The translations under genes and the position numbers were made by a program. Under the pieces are notes generated by a model, which was given only the letters and a program-made list of their open reading frames with translations, had not been told where the DNA came from and made no database searches. Source: JACVRW01 sp963812915 (GTDB lineage: Bacteria > Actinomycetota > Thermoleophilia > Solirubrobacterales > Thermoleophilaceae). From it: a stretch of 64,000 nucleotides of DNA. The stretch covers positions 471,416-535,415 of the forward strand of contig CAWEXB010000003.1 in assembly GCA_963812915.1 (NCBI GenBank), given 5' to 3'. Positions 34,779-44,360 of this stretch are shown here, one piece after another (position 1 is the stretch's first letter; every line of letters starts with the position of its first letter).

Positions 34779-35133
34779 TCATACCGTCCCTTCGTTCGTT
34801 TGAGGACGAGGCGGATCTCCGGCGGACAGCTCTCACTCGGGGCGGTTGCCACGCTCCTATCAAGTCACGCCGGTGATCCTCGGGCGGCGGCGGGCGACAC
34901 AACCTTGGCCAGTCAGACCAGCCGGTCGACGAGCACTCTCAGAGCCAGCCCGCCGCCAGCCCGAGAACCAACCGCGGCGGCCGGACGTCACCGCCCAGAC
35001 CAGGGCGACGCTGACAGTGAGAGCACTCTTGAGCCTGCGCTTCTGCGATCGTCCCTTGCGAGCGTCTCCGCCGCGGCGATCGAGACGTTCGCTGTCAGCC
35101 AAGAGCGAGAGCACCGTGGCTTTCCAACGGCGC
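34779..35133. other. Flank of IS110, no gene seen
   Basis: About 350 bp lie between the transposase start and the end of the broken methyltransferase. This may include the IS110 non-coding end. No protein-like frame was found. Confidence 0.4.
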
Positions 35134-35847
35134 TCACATCGGTCGAAGCGTGGCGTCGCGGGCCGCCGGGTCGCGCTCCTGCTTGTAGTAGGCCGGTCCG
35201 CGGCCGGTCTCGTCGTCGACCTGCTCGATCGCCTCGCCAGCGGCTGGCCGCTCGGTAGGCGGCCGTCGGTCTCCACCGTGAACGAGATCACGGCCGGCAT
35301 GCCCGACTCCATCGCGGCCCGCGTCACGCCCACCGTCTCGTCGACGTGGGTCATCGTGATCGCCGTGACCAAGTCGGCCGCGGTCTGGGCGAAGGTGCCG
35401 ATCTGGGTCGAGTGGTACTCCTGTGCCGCGGGGGCGCCAAGGAGCTCCGCCGGGGTGTAGCCGTCGTCCTGGGTCCCACGCAGCCGCTGATCACGACCGG
35501 CGCGTCGGGCGACTCGTAGCGCTCGCGCAGCTCCTCCATCAGGGCGATCGCCTTGCGGTTGAGGTCGGCCAGCTGCTCGTTCGAATAGCCGAGCTCCGCG
35601 GCCCAGCGGGGACTGGCGCGCCAGGTGGGGCTCTCGAGCACGAAGCCCAGGCCGTGCTCGCGCGCGAGCTCGGCGTAGGGCTCGAAATAGCCGCGGAGCG
35701 CTTTCGTGCCCTCGTCGTCTTTCAGCAGGTCGATGGCGGCGAACAGCGGCAGGTCGAGGCTTCGTGGAAGATCAGGGTGGTCTCGATCCCGCCGTCGGTC
35801 AGGAACAGGCCGCCGTCGAGCTGGGGTAGGTGGTGGCGATGCTTCAC
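35134..35847 (-). pseudogene. Homocysteine S-methyltransferase, truncated and frameshifted
   Basis: GTG 35847 (ribosome site AAAGGAG) opens LDGGLFLTDGGIETTLIF. After one lost C the gene reads LPLFAAIDLLKDDEGTKAL and FVLESPTWRASPRWAAELGY, VVISGCVGP. After another lost C it reads DLVTAITMTHVDETVGVTR, ESGMPAVISFTVETDG. After a lost G it reads QVDDETGRGPAYY and then unrelated residues. The final part with the zinc-binding cysteines is missing. Three indels could be sequencing errors, but the missing C-terminus, 350 bp from IS110, points to real truncation. Confidence 0.8.
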
Positions 35848-35940
35848 CGAAACTCCTTTCCTTCGCTGTGGCTACGCTAACCCGCCGCCACCCGGCCTCA
35901 ATCGCGCGCTCGGGCGCGCGCGAGAGGAAGCCAGACTGTC

Positions 35941-35971
35941 GTGAGATAGTCACTGGCCGCGTGAGATAGTC
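35941..35971 (+). repeat. Two 11-bp direct repeats, 20 bp apart
   Basis: GTGAGATAGTC occurs at 35941 and 35961, on the same face of the helix two turns apart. They lie about 95 bp upstream of the methyltransferase remnant start. This could be a paired binding site or part of a lost element end. Confidence 0.4.
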
Positions 35972-36320
35972 GCCTGGGTGGGCGAGGTGGGGCGGGTGTC
36001 TCGGTAGGTGTGGACCTCGACGTCGTCGATCGCCTCGGCGGGGGCTCCTCGGGCCCGCCTCACCCGCCGGCGCCGAGCATTCTCCGAACATCAGCTGGCC
36101 ACTGCGCGCGTCCCGCACCTCCGCCCGTGCGCGCCTGATCGGCTTCTCCGCTCGCCTGCGAGCGCCGCGGGAAGTTCGACCCGGATTGGCCGCACAGTTG
36201 CGCCGCCGACCGGGCTGGCCTCGGTCTCTATCCGTGCGCGGTGTCACACAGCGGCCCTTGCGGCCGCACCAAAGTCGCGCGAGAGTAGACAGACTGGCCC
36301 CTCCACGAAGGAGCATCGAA
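35972..36320. other. Intergenic region upstream of the FAD oxidase
   Basis: No gene is supported across 350 bp. It must contain the promoter of the gene at 36321, which I cannot place. Confidence 0.45.
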
Positions 36321-37703
36321 ATGGCGACAAACACCGCCGCTCCCGTCTCCGACACGTTCCGTTCCGCCTTCCGCGGCGAGCTGATCGAGCCGGGGGACCC
36401 CGGCTACGACGAGGCGCGTGCGGTCTACAACGGGATGATCGACCGCCGGCCGCGACTGATAGCTCGCTGCGCGGACGTCGCCGACGTGATCGCGGCCGTC
36501 GGCCTCGCCCGCGAGAACGGCTCGCCGCTCGCCGTGCGCGGCGGCGGTCACAACGCCGGCGGGCTGGCGGTCTGGGACGACGCGATCGTGATCGACCTCT
36601 CCGGCCGGCGCGGCGTTCGGGTCGATCCGGCCGCCCGCAGCGTGCGGGTCGAGGGCGGCGCGACCTGGGGCGACGTCGACCACGCCGCCCATCCGTTCGG
36701 CCTGACGGTGCCGAGCGGCTTCGTCTCGACCACCGGCGTCGGCGGCCTCACGCTCGGCGGCGGGCTCGGCTACCTGACCCGGAGATTCGGCTTCACGATC
36801 GACAACCTTCTGTCGGCCGACGTGGTGCTTGCGGACGGCTCGGTGGTGACCACCGATGCCGATGAGCATCCCGATCTCTACTGGGCGATCCGGGGCGGCG
36901 GCGGCAACTTCGGCGTCGTGACCTCGTTCGAGTTCCGCGGCTGCGAGGTGCGCGACGTTGTCGGCGGGCCGACCCTCTTCCCGCTCGACCGGGGCGCCGA
37001 GATCCTGAGCTTCTTCGACCGCTTCATCGCCGACGCCCCCGAGGAGCTCTCCGGCTGGTTCGCGTTCCTGACCGTGCCGCCGATCGACGCCTTCCCGTCC
37101 GAACTGCACATGCAGAAGGTATGCGGCGTCGTGTGGTGCTACACCGGCCCCAGCGACCAGGCCGACGAGGCGTTCGCCCCGGTGCGCGAGCTCGAGCCCG
37201 TGGTCGACGGCCTCGCCGAGATGCCGTTCCCCGCACTGCAGAGCGCGTTCGACCCGCTACTGCCGTCCGGCATGCAGTGGTACTGGCGGACGAACTTCGT
37301 CGACGAGCTGACCGACGAGGCGATCGCGGTCCACGTAGAGCATGCGGAGCGGATGCCGGCCGGGCTCTCGACGATGCATCTCTACCCCATCGACGGCGCG
37401 GCTCACCGAGTCGACGCGCAGGCCACAGCGCTGGCGTACCGCCGCTCGCGTTACGGACAGGTGACCGTGGGCGTCGACCCCGACCCCGCGAACGCCGAGT
37501 CGATCAGCGCCTGGGCGAAGGCGTACCACGACGCGCTGCAGCCGCACTCGGCCGGGGGCGGGTACGTGAACATGATGATGCACGACGAGGGCGAGGAGCG
37601 CGTGCGCGCAAGCTACGGCGACAACTACGACCGCCTCGTGGAGGTCAAGCGCCGCTACGACCCCGACAACCTGTTCAGCGTGAACCAGAACATCGCTCCC
37701 TAG
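36321..37703 (+). CDS. FAD-linked oxidoreductase (BBE family)
   Basis: The 460-aa vanillyl-alcohol-oxidase-fold flavoprotein has the FAD-binding stretch AVRGGGHNAGG with His77 as a likely covalent flavin site, GVGGLTLGGGLGYLTRRFG, WAIRGGGGNFGVVTSFEF and a C-terminal berberine-bridge motif (YDPDNLFSVNQNI). Substrates in this family are alcohols or sugars oxidised with oxygen; specificity is unknown. ATG 36321 is well supported by AAGGAG 7 bases upstream. No signal peptide is visible. Confidence 0.92.
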   Translation: MATNTAAPVSDTFRSAFRGELIEPGDPGYDEARAVYNGMIDRRPRLIARCADVADVIAAVGLARENGSPLAVRGGGHNAGGLAVWDDAIVIDLSGRRGVRVDPAARSVRVEGGATWGDVDHAAHPFGLTVPSGFVSTTGVGGLTLGGGLGYLTRRFGFTIDNLLSADVVLADGSVVTTDADEHPDLYWAIRGGGGNFGVVTSFEFRGCEVRDVVGGPTLFPLDRGAEILSFFDRFIADAPEELSGWFAFLTVPPIDAFPSELHMQKVCGVVWCYTGPSDQADEAFAPVRELEPVVDGLAEMPFPALQSAFDPLLPSGMQWYWRTNFVDELTDEAIAVHVEHAERMPAGLSTMHLYPIDGAAHRVDAQATALAYRRSRYGQVTVGVDPDPANAESISAWAKAYHDALQPHSAGGGYVNMMMHDEGEERVRASYGDNYDRLVEVKRRYDPDNLFSVNQNIAP

Positions 37704-37760
37704 GCGGGCACGCCGGGGAATTGGCAGCGGCCTACCCGGACGCCGCTACCGAACCGAACT

Positions 37761-37784
37761 GCGAGGGGCCCTGCGGCCCCTCGC
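37761..37784. terminator. Bidirectional GC-rich terminator hairpin
   Basis: GCGAGGGGCC pairs perfectly with GGCCCCTCGC around CTGC. It lies between the convergent FAD oxidase and protease remnant. No U-tract follows, as is common in high-GC actinomycetes. Confidence 0.65.
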
Positions 37785-37803
37785 TCGCTTCTGGCGCCTC
37801 GCG

Positions 37804-38085
37804 CTAGTCGTCGTCGTCCTCGGACTCGGCGGTCGCGGCGCTCAACGCGTCCACGATCCCGTAGCCATAGAAGCCGTTGTACCCGGGCCCGCCCTCGCAT
37901 AAGGCGTCGAACTCGGTGAGCATCGGCTCGGGGCAGGCGCGCTCCCGCGCCGTCTGTCTCAAGATCCTTTCGGTCGTTCGAGGCCGTAGCTCGATCCCGC
38001 GCTTCTTACGGTCGCGCTTGCCGATTTCGGTGACGATCACGGCGGCTACGCCGGTGGCGTGCGGCGAGGCCCATGCGGAAGCGAC
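37804..38085 (-). pseudogene. Subtilisin-like protease C-terminal remnant
   Basis: The minus strand reads ASPHATGVAAVIVTEIGKRD, then ACPEPMLTEFDALCEGGPGY, NGFYGYGIVDALSAA. This is the end of an S8 serine protease just after the active-site GTSMASPH, of which only ASPH remains. The catalytic Asp, His and Ser region is absent, and the reading frame starts inside the divergent HD-domain gene promoter. It is a truncated relic. Confidence 0.75.
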
Positions 38086-38132
38086 AGTTCGCCATGACCG
38101 CGCTCGGGCTTGAGCGGAGTACTGTCACTGGG

Positions 38133-39728
38133 ATGGCAGGCGTACCGTCCCCGGGGGCCGAGCAGGTTCGCGGCGCGGAGGTGATCGCGGCGCTGTGCCT
38201 GGCGACCGATCTCGGGATGGGCTTCCCGTTCGAGCATGGGCTGCACAGCACGCTGGTCGCGACACGGATCGCCGACAGGCTCGAGGTGGATCCCGCGACG
38301 GCGTCGCAGACGTACTACGCGTGCCTGCTCTCACACGCGGGCTGCACCACGGACGCCCACGTCACGGCGGAGCTGTTCGGCGACTCGCTGACCACTCATC
38401 TCAACCCGGTCCTCTACGGGTCCGGACGCGAGGTCTTCGCCGGGCTCCTCCACGCGCTGCCCGAGCCGGATAGGGCAGGCCCTGTTCGCGCCCTTCAGGT
38501 CGCCCGCCGGCTGCCGAGGTTGGCCCGGCTGCAGCGTCCGCACTTCACCGCGATGTGTGAGGTGGCGCAGATGCTCGCCGAGGGGGTTGGCCTTCCCCCG
38601 ACGGTGCAGGGCCTCCTCGCCCACCTGACCGAGCGCTGGGACGGCAAGGGCCCGCTTCGCCGCGCGAAGGGCGAGGAGATCCCGTTGCCGATGCGGATCG
38701 TGCACGTCGCGGTCGACGCCACCTTCCAGCGCCTGCTCGGGGGTGAGGAGCACGCCCGGCGCCTGGCCCGCGAGCGGGCGGGAGGCGGGCTCGACCCGGA
38801 GGTCGCTGCCTGCCTCGCCGACGATGCCGGTGAGATCCTCGCGCTAGATGCGGAGGCGTCGGCGTGGGACGAGGTGCTCTCGTGCGAGCCGCAACCGCGG
38901 CTGACGCTGGAGGGGGAGGCGATCGATCGGGCGCTCGAGGCGATGGGCGGCTTCGCGGACCTGATCTCGCCCTACCTCGCCGGTCACTCGGCTGGCGTCG
39001 CGGAGCTGGCGACGGTGGCGGGCGAGCGTTGCGGCCTGCCGCCTGTCGAAGCGATCGCGCTTCGGCGCGCGGCACTCGTCCACGACCTCGGGCGGGTCGC
39101 GATCGGCGCCGGCGCCTGGCAGAAGCCGGGGCCGCTGACCGCGGATGAGTGGGAACGGGTGCGCCTCCACCCCTACCACACCGAGCGCGTCCTCTCGCGC
39201 TCGCCGTTCCTGTCCGCGCTCGCGCCGGTAGCCGGTGCCCACCACGAGCGTCTGGACGGCTCGGGCTACCATCGAGGAGCGGCCGGCGCGGACCTCGCCG
39301 TGCCGGCGCGCGTGCTCGCCGCGGCCGACGCCTACCACGCGATGACCGAGCCGCGACCGCACCGCGGCCCGGCGCCGGCGGAGCGCGCCGCCGAGGAGCT
39401 CGCTCGCGAAGCAAGCGCCGGGCGGCTCGACGCCGATGCGGTCACGGCTGTGGTCGAGGCATCGGGCCAGCGGGCTCCGCGGCTCGAGCGACCGGCGGGG
39501 CTCACCGAGCGCGAGGCCGAGGTCGTCGGGATGCTGGCGCGCGGGCTCCAGACCAAGCAGGTCGCCCGCGCGCTCGGGATCTCGGCCAAGACCGCGGACC
39601 GGCACATCCAGAACGCCTACCGCAAAATCGGGGTCTCCACGCGTGCCGGGGCGACCCTGTTCGCGATGGAACACGGGCTGATCGCATGGGGAGAACTCCC
39701 AATTGAGCGATCGGCCGTTCGCTCCTAG
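38133..39728 (+). CDS. HD-GYP-type phosphohydrolase fused to LuxR DNA-binding domain
   Basis: The 531-aa protein has an N-terminal HD-like helical domain (residues about 10-270, degenerate), a second HD-GYP-type domain (SPYLAGHSAGVAELATVAGE, LVHDLGRVAIG, LHPYHTERVLSRSPF, HHERLDGSGYHRG) and a C-terminal LuxR helix-turn-helix (GLTEREAEVVGMLARGLQTK, TADRHIQNAYRKIGV). HD-GYP domains hydrolyse cyclic dinucleotides. Fusion to a DNA-binding domain suggests nucleotide-controlled transcription. The metal-binding HD and the HxxHH-like residues seem present in the second domain only. The start at 38133 is likely but the ribosome site is weak. Confidence 0.85.
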   Translation: MAGVPSPGAEQVRGAEVIAALCLATDLGMGFPFEHGLHSTLVATRIADRLEVDPATASQTYYACLLSHAGCTTDAHVTAELFGDSLTTHLNPVLYGSGREVFAGLLHALPEPDRAGPVRALQVARRLPRLARLQRPHFTAMCEVAQMLAEGVGLPPTVQGLLAHLTERWDGKGPLRRAKGEEIPLPMRIVHVAVDATFQRLLGGEEHARRLARERAGGGLDPEVAACLADDAGEILALDAEASAWDEVLSCEPQPRLTLEGEAIDRALEAMGGFADLISPYLAGHSAGVAELATVAGERCGLPPVEAIALRRAALVHDLGRVAIGAGAWQKPGPLTADEWERVRLHPYHTERVLSRSPFLSALAPVAGAHHERLDGSGYHRGAAGADLAVPARVLAAADAYHAMTEPRPHRGPAPAERAAEELAREASAGRLDADAVTAVVEASGQRAPRLERPAGLTEREAEVVGMLARGLQTKQVARALGISAKTADRHIQNAYRKIGVSTRAGATLFAMEHGLIAWGELPIERSAVRS

Positions 39729-39786
39729 TGTCCTCCTTGGGCCCGGCAAGCCCGCCGGGTCGGACGGTAACCGCGAGGAGGCAAAG

Positions 39787-40059
39787 ATGGCGATCGCGAT
39801 GATGGTCGACAATCCCGAAGGGTCCCGGGAGATCTACGAGCGGGTCCGCGAGCAACTCGGCCTGGAGAATCCTGCCGGCGGCATCCTGCACGTCGCCGGG
39901 CCGAGCCCGAACGGCGGCTGGCGGGTGATCGAGGTCTGGGAGTCGGAGGAGGACGCGAAGCGGTTCGTCAAGGAGCGCCTGCTGCCGGCCTTCGAGGCGG
40001 CTGGCGCCTCCGCGCCGCCGCCCCCGGCGCTCTGGCCTGTCCAGAACTACATGGCGTAG
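39787..40059 (+). CDS. Small ABM-like protein
   Basis: The 90-aa protein (MVDNPEGSREIYERVREQLG, GGWRVIEVWESEEDAKRFVK, FEAAGASAPP) has the strand-helix layout of dimeric alpha/beta-barrel proteins. AGGAGG lies 5 bases before ATG 39787. It follows the HD-GYP/LuxR gene by 58 bp on the same strand and may be cotranscribed. Small proteins of this kind are common in Actinobacteria; no substrate is known. Confidence 0.7.
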   Translation: MAIAMMVDNPEGSREIYERVREQLGLENPAGGILHVAGPSPNGGWRVIEVWESEEDAKRFVKERLLPAFEAAGASAPPPPALWPVQNYMA

Positions 40060-40199
40060 GGCTGCGAGGTCGGCGAGAGGGCTAAGACCTCGCGCTCTCG
40101 CGGTGCAGCGGGGAGTCGAGCGTCCGTTCGAACCACCGTCACAGAGGAGGCAACATGGCGACACAGCCGGCAGAGTGGAGAACAGCGCGCAGCGGCGCT

Positions 40200-40540
40200 T
40201 GCGCAGGCTGACCGTAACGACCGGGACCGGGATGGGAGCGACGTCGACGCCCGCCGCCGTCTCCTGGCGGGGATGCCGGTCGCCGAGCGGCGACTTGAGC
40301 AGGACGGGATACCGACCGCGGTCCTGGAGGGCGGCGAAGGGCCGCCGGTCGTCCCTGCTGCACGGCCCCCGGCGAGTCAGCGGCGAACTGGAGATGGGTG
40401 ATCCCGAGCTCGCCGAGCTACATCGCGTGATCGCGCCGGACCTACCCGCCCACGGGTCCACCGAGGCGCCGGACGACGTGCTGAACGCCGAGCGGGCGCT
40501 CACGTCCGCTGCGAGCGTCGGCGGTTGTGTTCCCGGACGC
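40200..40540 (+). pseudogene. Alpha/beta hydrolase N-terminal remnant
   Basis: Successive frames read RRLEQDGIPTAVLEGGEGPP, LLHGP, then ELAELHRVIAPDLPAHGST and EAPDDVLNAERAL. This is the start of an alpha/beta hydrolase up to the region before the nucleophile, with about two indels. The catalytic residues and the rest are absent, and the sequence ends at the 3' end of the convergent SRPBCC gene. Confidence 0.7.
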
Positions 40541-40585
40541 TCGCTTGGAACTGGTTGCGAAACGACGAGACCGCGCAGGCGAGTC

Positions 40586-41065
40586 TCATTGAGCTCCTGC
40601 CATGCCGCGCGTCGCAGCGCCGCCGCTCCGGACCCCCTGCAAGCGGCCCTCGAGGTTCGCGACCGTGCGCTGCATGGCCCGCTCGGCCGCACGGCGGAGT
40701 AGCGCGCGGTCGAACGCTCCGCGTAGGCCCGCCCGCGGCGCGAACTCGACCGCGAGGCGGTACTGGAAGCCATCGCCGACCGCCGAGAAGGCACGTTCAT
40801 GGCGCACATCGGGCAGCCCCTGCTGGACGCTGGTGTACTCGATGAGACGGTAAGGATCAAACGTTCGCAGCGTCATCTCGAGCTCGACGGTGCGGCCGAG
40901 CAGCCGCATCGTGACGCGGGCACGGTCCCCCGGCGCTCGCCAGCGCGATCCCGGCTGCACGCGGATCAGCCCGGGCCAGTACTCGGGCCAGTTGCGCGGC
41001 TCGACGATGTAGTCGAAGCCATTGTGCAGCGGGATCGCGAACTGGTGCGTCAGCTCCAGGCGCAT
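40586..41065 (-). CDS. SRPBCC-fold protein
   Basis: The 159-aa protein has an SRPBCC pattern (FAIPLHNGFDYIVEPRNWPE, VTMRLLGRTVELEMTLRTFD, FQYRLAVEFAPRAG, long C-terminal helix RAAERAMQRTVANLEGRL). It likely binds a hydrophobic ligand. It follows the methyltransferase gene by 7 bp and is last in a three-gene operon (cupin, methyltransferase, SRPBCC). That grouping suggests a small biosynthetic or detoxification step, but the substrate cannot be named. Confidence 0.8.
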   Translation of the reverse strand: MRLELTHQFAIPLHNGFDYIVEPRNWPEYWPGLIRVQPGSRWRAPGDRARVTMRLLGRTVELEMTLRTFDPYRLIEYTSVQQGLPDVRHERAFSAVGDGFQYRLAVEFAPRAGLRGAFDRALLRRAAERAMQRTVANLEGRLQGVRSGGAATRGMAGAQ

Positions 41066-41072
41066 CTCGTGC

Positions 41073-41692
41073 TCACAGCGTGGTCTCGTCGCGGCGTAGG
41101 CGGTAGAAGCGCTCGTCGAACTTGAAGAGGCGTGCGAGCGCGTCGGGCTCGGTGTCAGCGTTCTCGACGTCGGTCACTTCCCATCCTGGGAAGGCCGCCT
41201 CGACGGCGGCGCGGCCGGCGCCGCGCGGCAGCGGCCCCCTGCGCAGGGGCGCGAAGCAGTCGAGTAGAACGGTCGCGTCGGGGGCGGCGAGCGCGCTCAC
41301 CTCGCGGCCCATCGCCTGGCGCTGGACGTCGCTGAGCCCGTGGAAGGTCCCGGTGTCCAGCACCAGCCGGAACCCGGAGCCGACGTGCGCCTGCCGCAGT
41401 GCCGTCACGTCGCCGCGCACCAGGCGCAGCTCGACGCCGGCCTCGTCGACCCGCTCGCGGGCGCGGCGTAGAGCCTTCTCGACGATGTCGACGCCGGTGA
41501 CCTGCCAGCCGCGCCTGGCGAGCTGTACGCCCCAGACCGCGCTGCCGGTGCCGACGTCGAGCGCCGGACCGTAGGGCGGCTCACGCCCGGCCTCTTCGCG
41601 TGCCACCAGCTCCAAGAGCTTGCCGGCGAAGGGCGGATGCGCCGCCAGATCCTCCCACGGGTGGAAGCCGATCGCGTAGGCGAGCGTGTAGT

Positions 41693-41696
<4 letters not shown>
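41073..41696 (-). CDS. SAM-dependent class I methyltransferase
   Basis: The 207-aa methyltransferase has motif I ALDVGTGSAVWGVQLARRGW, the acidic residue in VTGVDIVEKAL, LRLVRGDVTAL and LVLDTGTFHGLSD, characteristic of thiopurine/tellurite-type or similar small-molecule methyltransferases. Its ATG overlaps the stop of the cupin gene (ATGA), showing translational coupling. The substrate is unknown. The start is fixed by that overlap even though the open frame runs much further upstream. Confidence 0.88.
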
Positions 41697-42088
<392 letters not shown>

Positions 42089-42195
42089 CTCGCGGCTCCT
42101 GCGGCTCGTGGCTTGCCCGCACCGGGCTCGAGACCGAGCCTAGGCGCGCACGGCCGCCACCGCATCGGTGCCGGTACCCAAGGTGAGGTCACCCG

Positions 42196-43894
42196 CTACG
42201 TAATCCCGTGCGCGTGGGCCCAGGCGGTCGCAACCGCCCGCGCCGTGCGGCCGGAAGCGCCGATCTTGAGGTAGACATTGGCCACATGCCGCTCGACCGT
42301 GCGCACGCTGAGCACGAGCTCGCGGGCGATGTCGGCGTTCCCCAGTCCGCGTGCGACCAGCCGGAGCACCTCGGCCTCGCGCGCCGAGAGCCCGCCGACA
42401 CGCGCGTCCGGTGCCCGCGCACCGAGCTCCCCCAGCGCCTTGCGGGCTCGGGCCTCCGCGTTCGCCGCCGGCCCGTCCCGGCCGAGGACGCGCAGCACGG
42501 AGGCGAGCTCGAGCCGCGCGAGCGCCGCGTCGTAACGGGCGCCGGCGGAATCGAAGAGGTCGGCAGCGTCCTCGAGCAACGGACACGCGGCGACGGCCTC
42601 GGCCGCCGCAGCCGCGACGCGGCCGTCGGCGAGCAGAGCCGCCGCGCGAAGCGGTGCGGTCGGGCATCCCGCAGCGATCCCGGCGATCTCCTCCGCGGCT
42701 GCGCGGGCGGACGCCTCGTCGCCGCCGACCACCGCCGCGCGCACCATCAAATCGAGCCCCGCCACCCGCTCGAAGCGGTCGACTTCGCCGACACGGCGCA
42801 GGAAGCGCGCTGCCGCATCGAGCGCCGTCGCCGGGTCTCCACGGTCGAGTGCCAGCTGCCCGACGAGGAGCGCGTGGAAGCGGTGCGACTCCACCCGGGC
42901 CAGAAGCTCCTCCGCCTCGCCGATCCGTCCCTGCCGACGTCGCAGCTCGGCGAGGCGCGCGAGCGGGTCCACGTCACGCCCCGGCCGCAACGCGCCGAGC
43001 TCCTTCACCGCCATCGTGAGCTCCTCGTCCGCGCGCTCCCAGTCGCCATGCCAGAGCAGCACGTCGGCGTAGGCCGTGCGGCAGATCGAGAACATCTGAC
43101 GGTCCGCAAACCGTGTCGCGATGTCGCGCACGCGCAGGCACCACTCGGTCGCCCGCTCGAGGTCCCGAACGAGCTTGCAGGCATCGATCATGTGGCAGCA
43201 GACCGTCTCGATCGAGTCCGCATCGGTCATCTCGCCACCGACCGCGGCGGCAGCCGCGGCGTCCAGCCGCCGCATCCCACCTTCGATCTCGCCGGTACTT
43301 ACCAGTGCGAGGCCGTTGACCGAGAGCGCGACCATCTCGACGTCGACCGCTCCCACCTCGCGTGCGAGCGTGAGCGCGAGCGCCGACTCGGCCTGCGCCG
43401 AATCGGGGCGGTGGTCGGCGAGCGCGAACTGCGCGCGGATCACTAGACACCCACGCGGTCGCAACGTTCGGCGGCTTCCCCTCAACGAGCAGCGCGGCGC
43501 GCTCAACCCAGCCCGAGGCCTCGGCCGGCCCCCGAAATGCATACGCGTCGAAGCAGAGCTGGATCGCGAGACGTGCAGCACTCGCGTCGTCCCCGCGCGA
43601 CCGGGCCAGGCGGTAGCCGCGCTCATGCGCCTCGATCGCGGCCTCCGCATCGAGCTCGTAGCGGGCCGCCAGACCCGCCCCCTCGAACGCCTCCGGCGTC
43701 TCCTCCTGCGCGAGCGCGTCGGCGAACCGTACCCGCGCCTCGGCCCATGCGCCGCGCGCGAGGGCCCCACGCCCGTCCTCGATCGCTCCATTGGGCTCGT
43801 CGGCTCGCGTGGGCGCACCATAGTACGGACCCCCGCGCGCCACGCGTCGATATGCCGCGCTCAAGGATTCGGACGACACGCACGGAGAGGGCAC
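42196..43894 (-). CDS. LuxR-family regulator with TPR-like region, one indel
   Basis: The N-terminal frame from GTG 43894 (ALARGAWAEARVRFADALAQ, YELDAEAAIEAHERGYRLAR, GWVERAALLVEGKPPNVATA) continues in another frame from about 43450 (LVIRAQFALADHRPDSAQAE) to a LuxR helix-turn-helix (GLSAREAEVLRLVARGLGNA, RTVERHVANVYLKIGA). Removing one T near 43445 joins them into about 565 aa of TPR-like helices plus the DNA-binding domain. No ATPase is present, unlike MalT-type proteins. It is probably a transcription factor with an unknown signal. The break is probably a sequencing error. Confidence 0.82.
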
Positions 43895-44026
43895 GCGCGA
43901 ACGGAAGTGCGGCGCTCGTGCACGAGCTCAGACCTCGATCCGAGGACCGCGATCCCACTCAGGGACCGGCGCTGCCGCTCCGCCCCACGAGCGAGAGCGC
44001 CGACAGCGTCGCCGACGCGGCCGCTC

Positions 44027-44161
44027 CGGACGAAACGGAGGTGCCTGCCGGCGCTGGATCGACCGGCTCGTCGCTCGTGCTTCTCTACTGGAGCAAGCGT
44101 CTCGCCGCAACTGGTTCCGTCGAAAACCAGCACTCCGAGCCTGAGCTTCTGCGATTCGTCC
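44027..44161 (+). repeat. Dispersed intergenic repeat, copy 7 (long form)
   Basis: The 135-bp copy has left end CGGACGAAACGG, segment CTGGAGCAAGCGTCT, CGCAACTGGTTCCGTCGAAA, CCAGCACTCCGAGCCT and right end TTCGTCC. It is nearly collinear with copy 5. It lies between divergent LuxR and Crp/Fnr genes. Confidence 0.7.
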
Positions 44162-44360
44162 ACCCCGACAGCGACCGCGGGCGACGAGCGTGCGCTCGGT
44201 TGGCGGTCACCGCCGACGTCAGCGACTGCGCCGCTAGCGCAAAGCGGTGACGCCGGCGCCGAATGGCGCGACACTTGTCCCGTCGCATGCGCCCCACAAT
44301 CCAACCCTCGCCGGAGGACCCGCGCTTGACGGAGCGGGTGCTCGACAGATAGGACAACCG

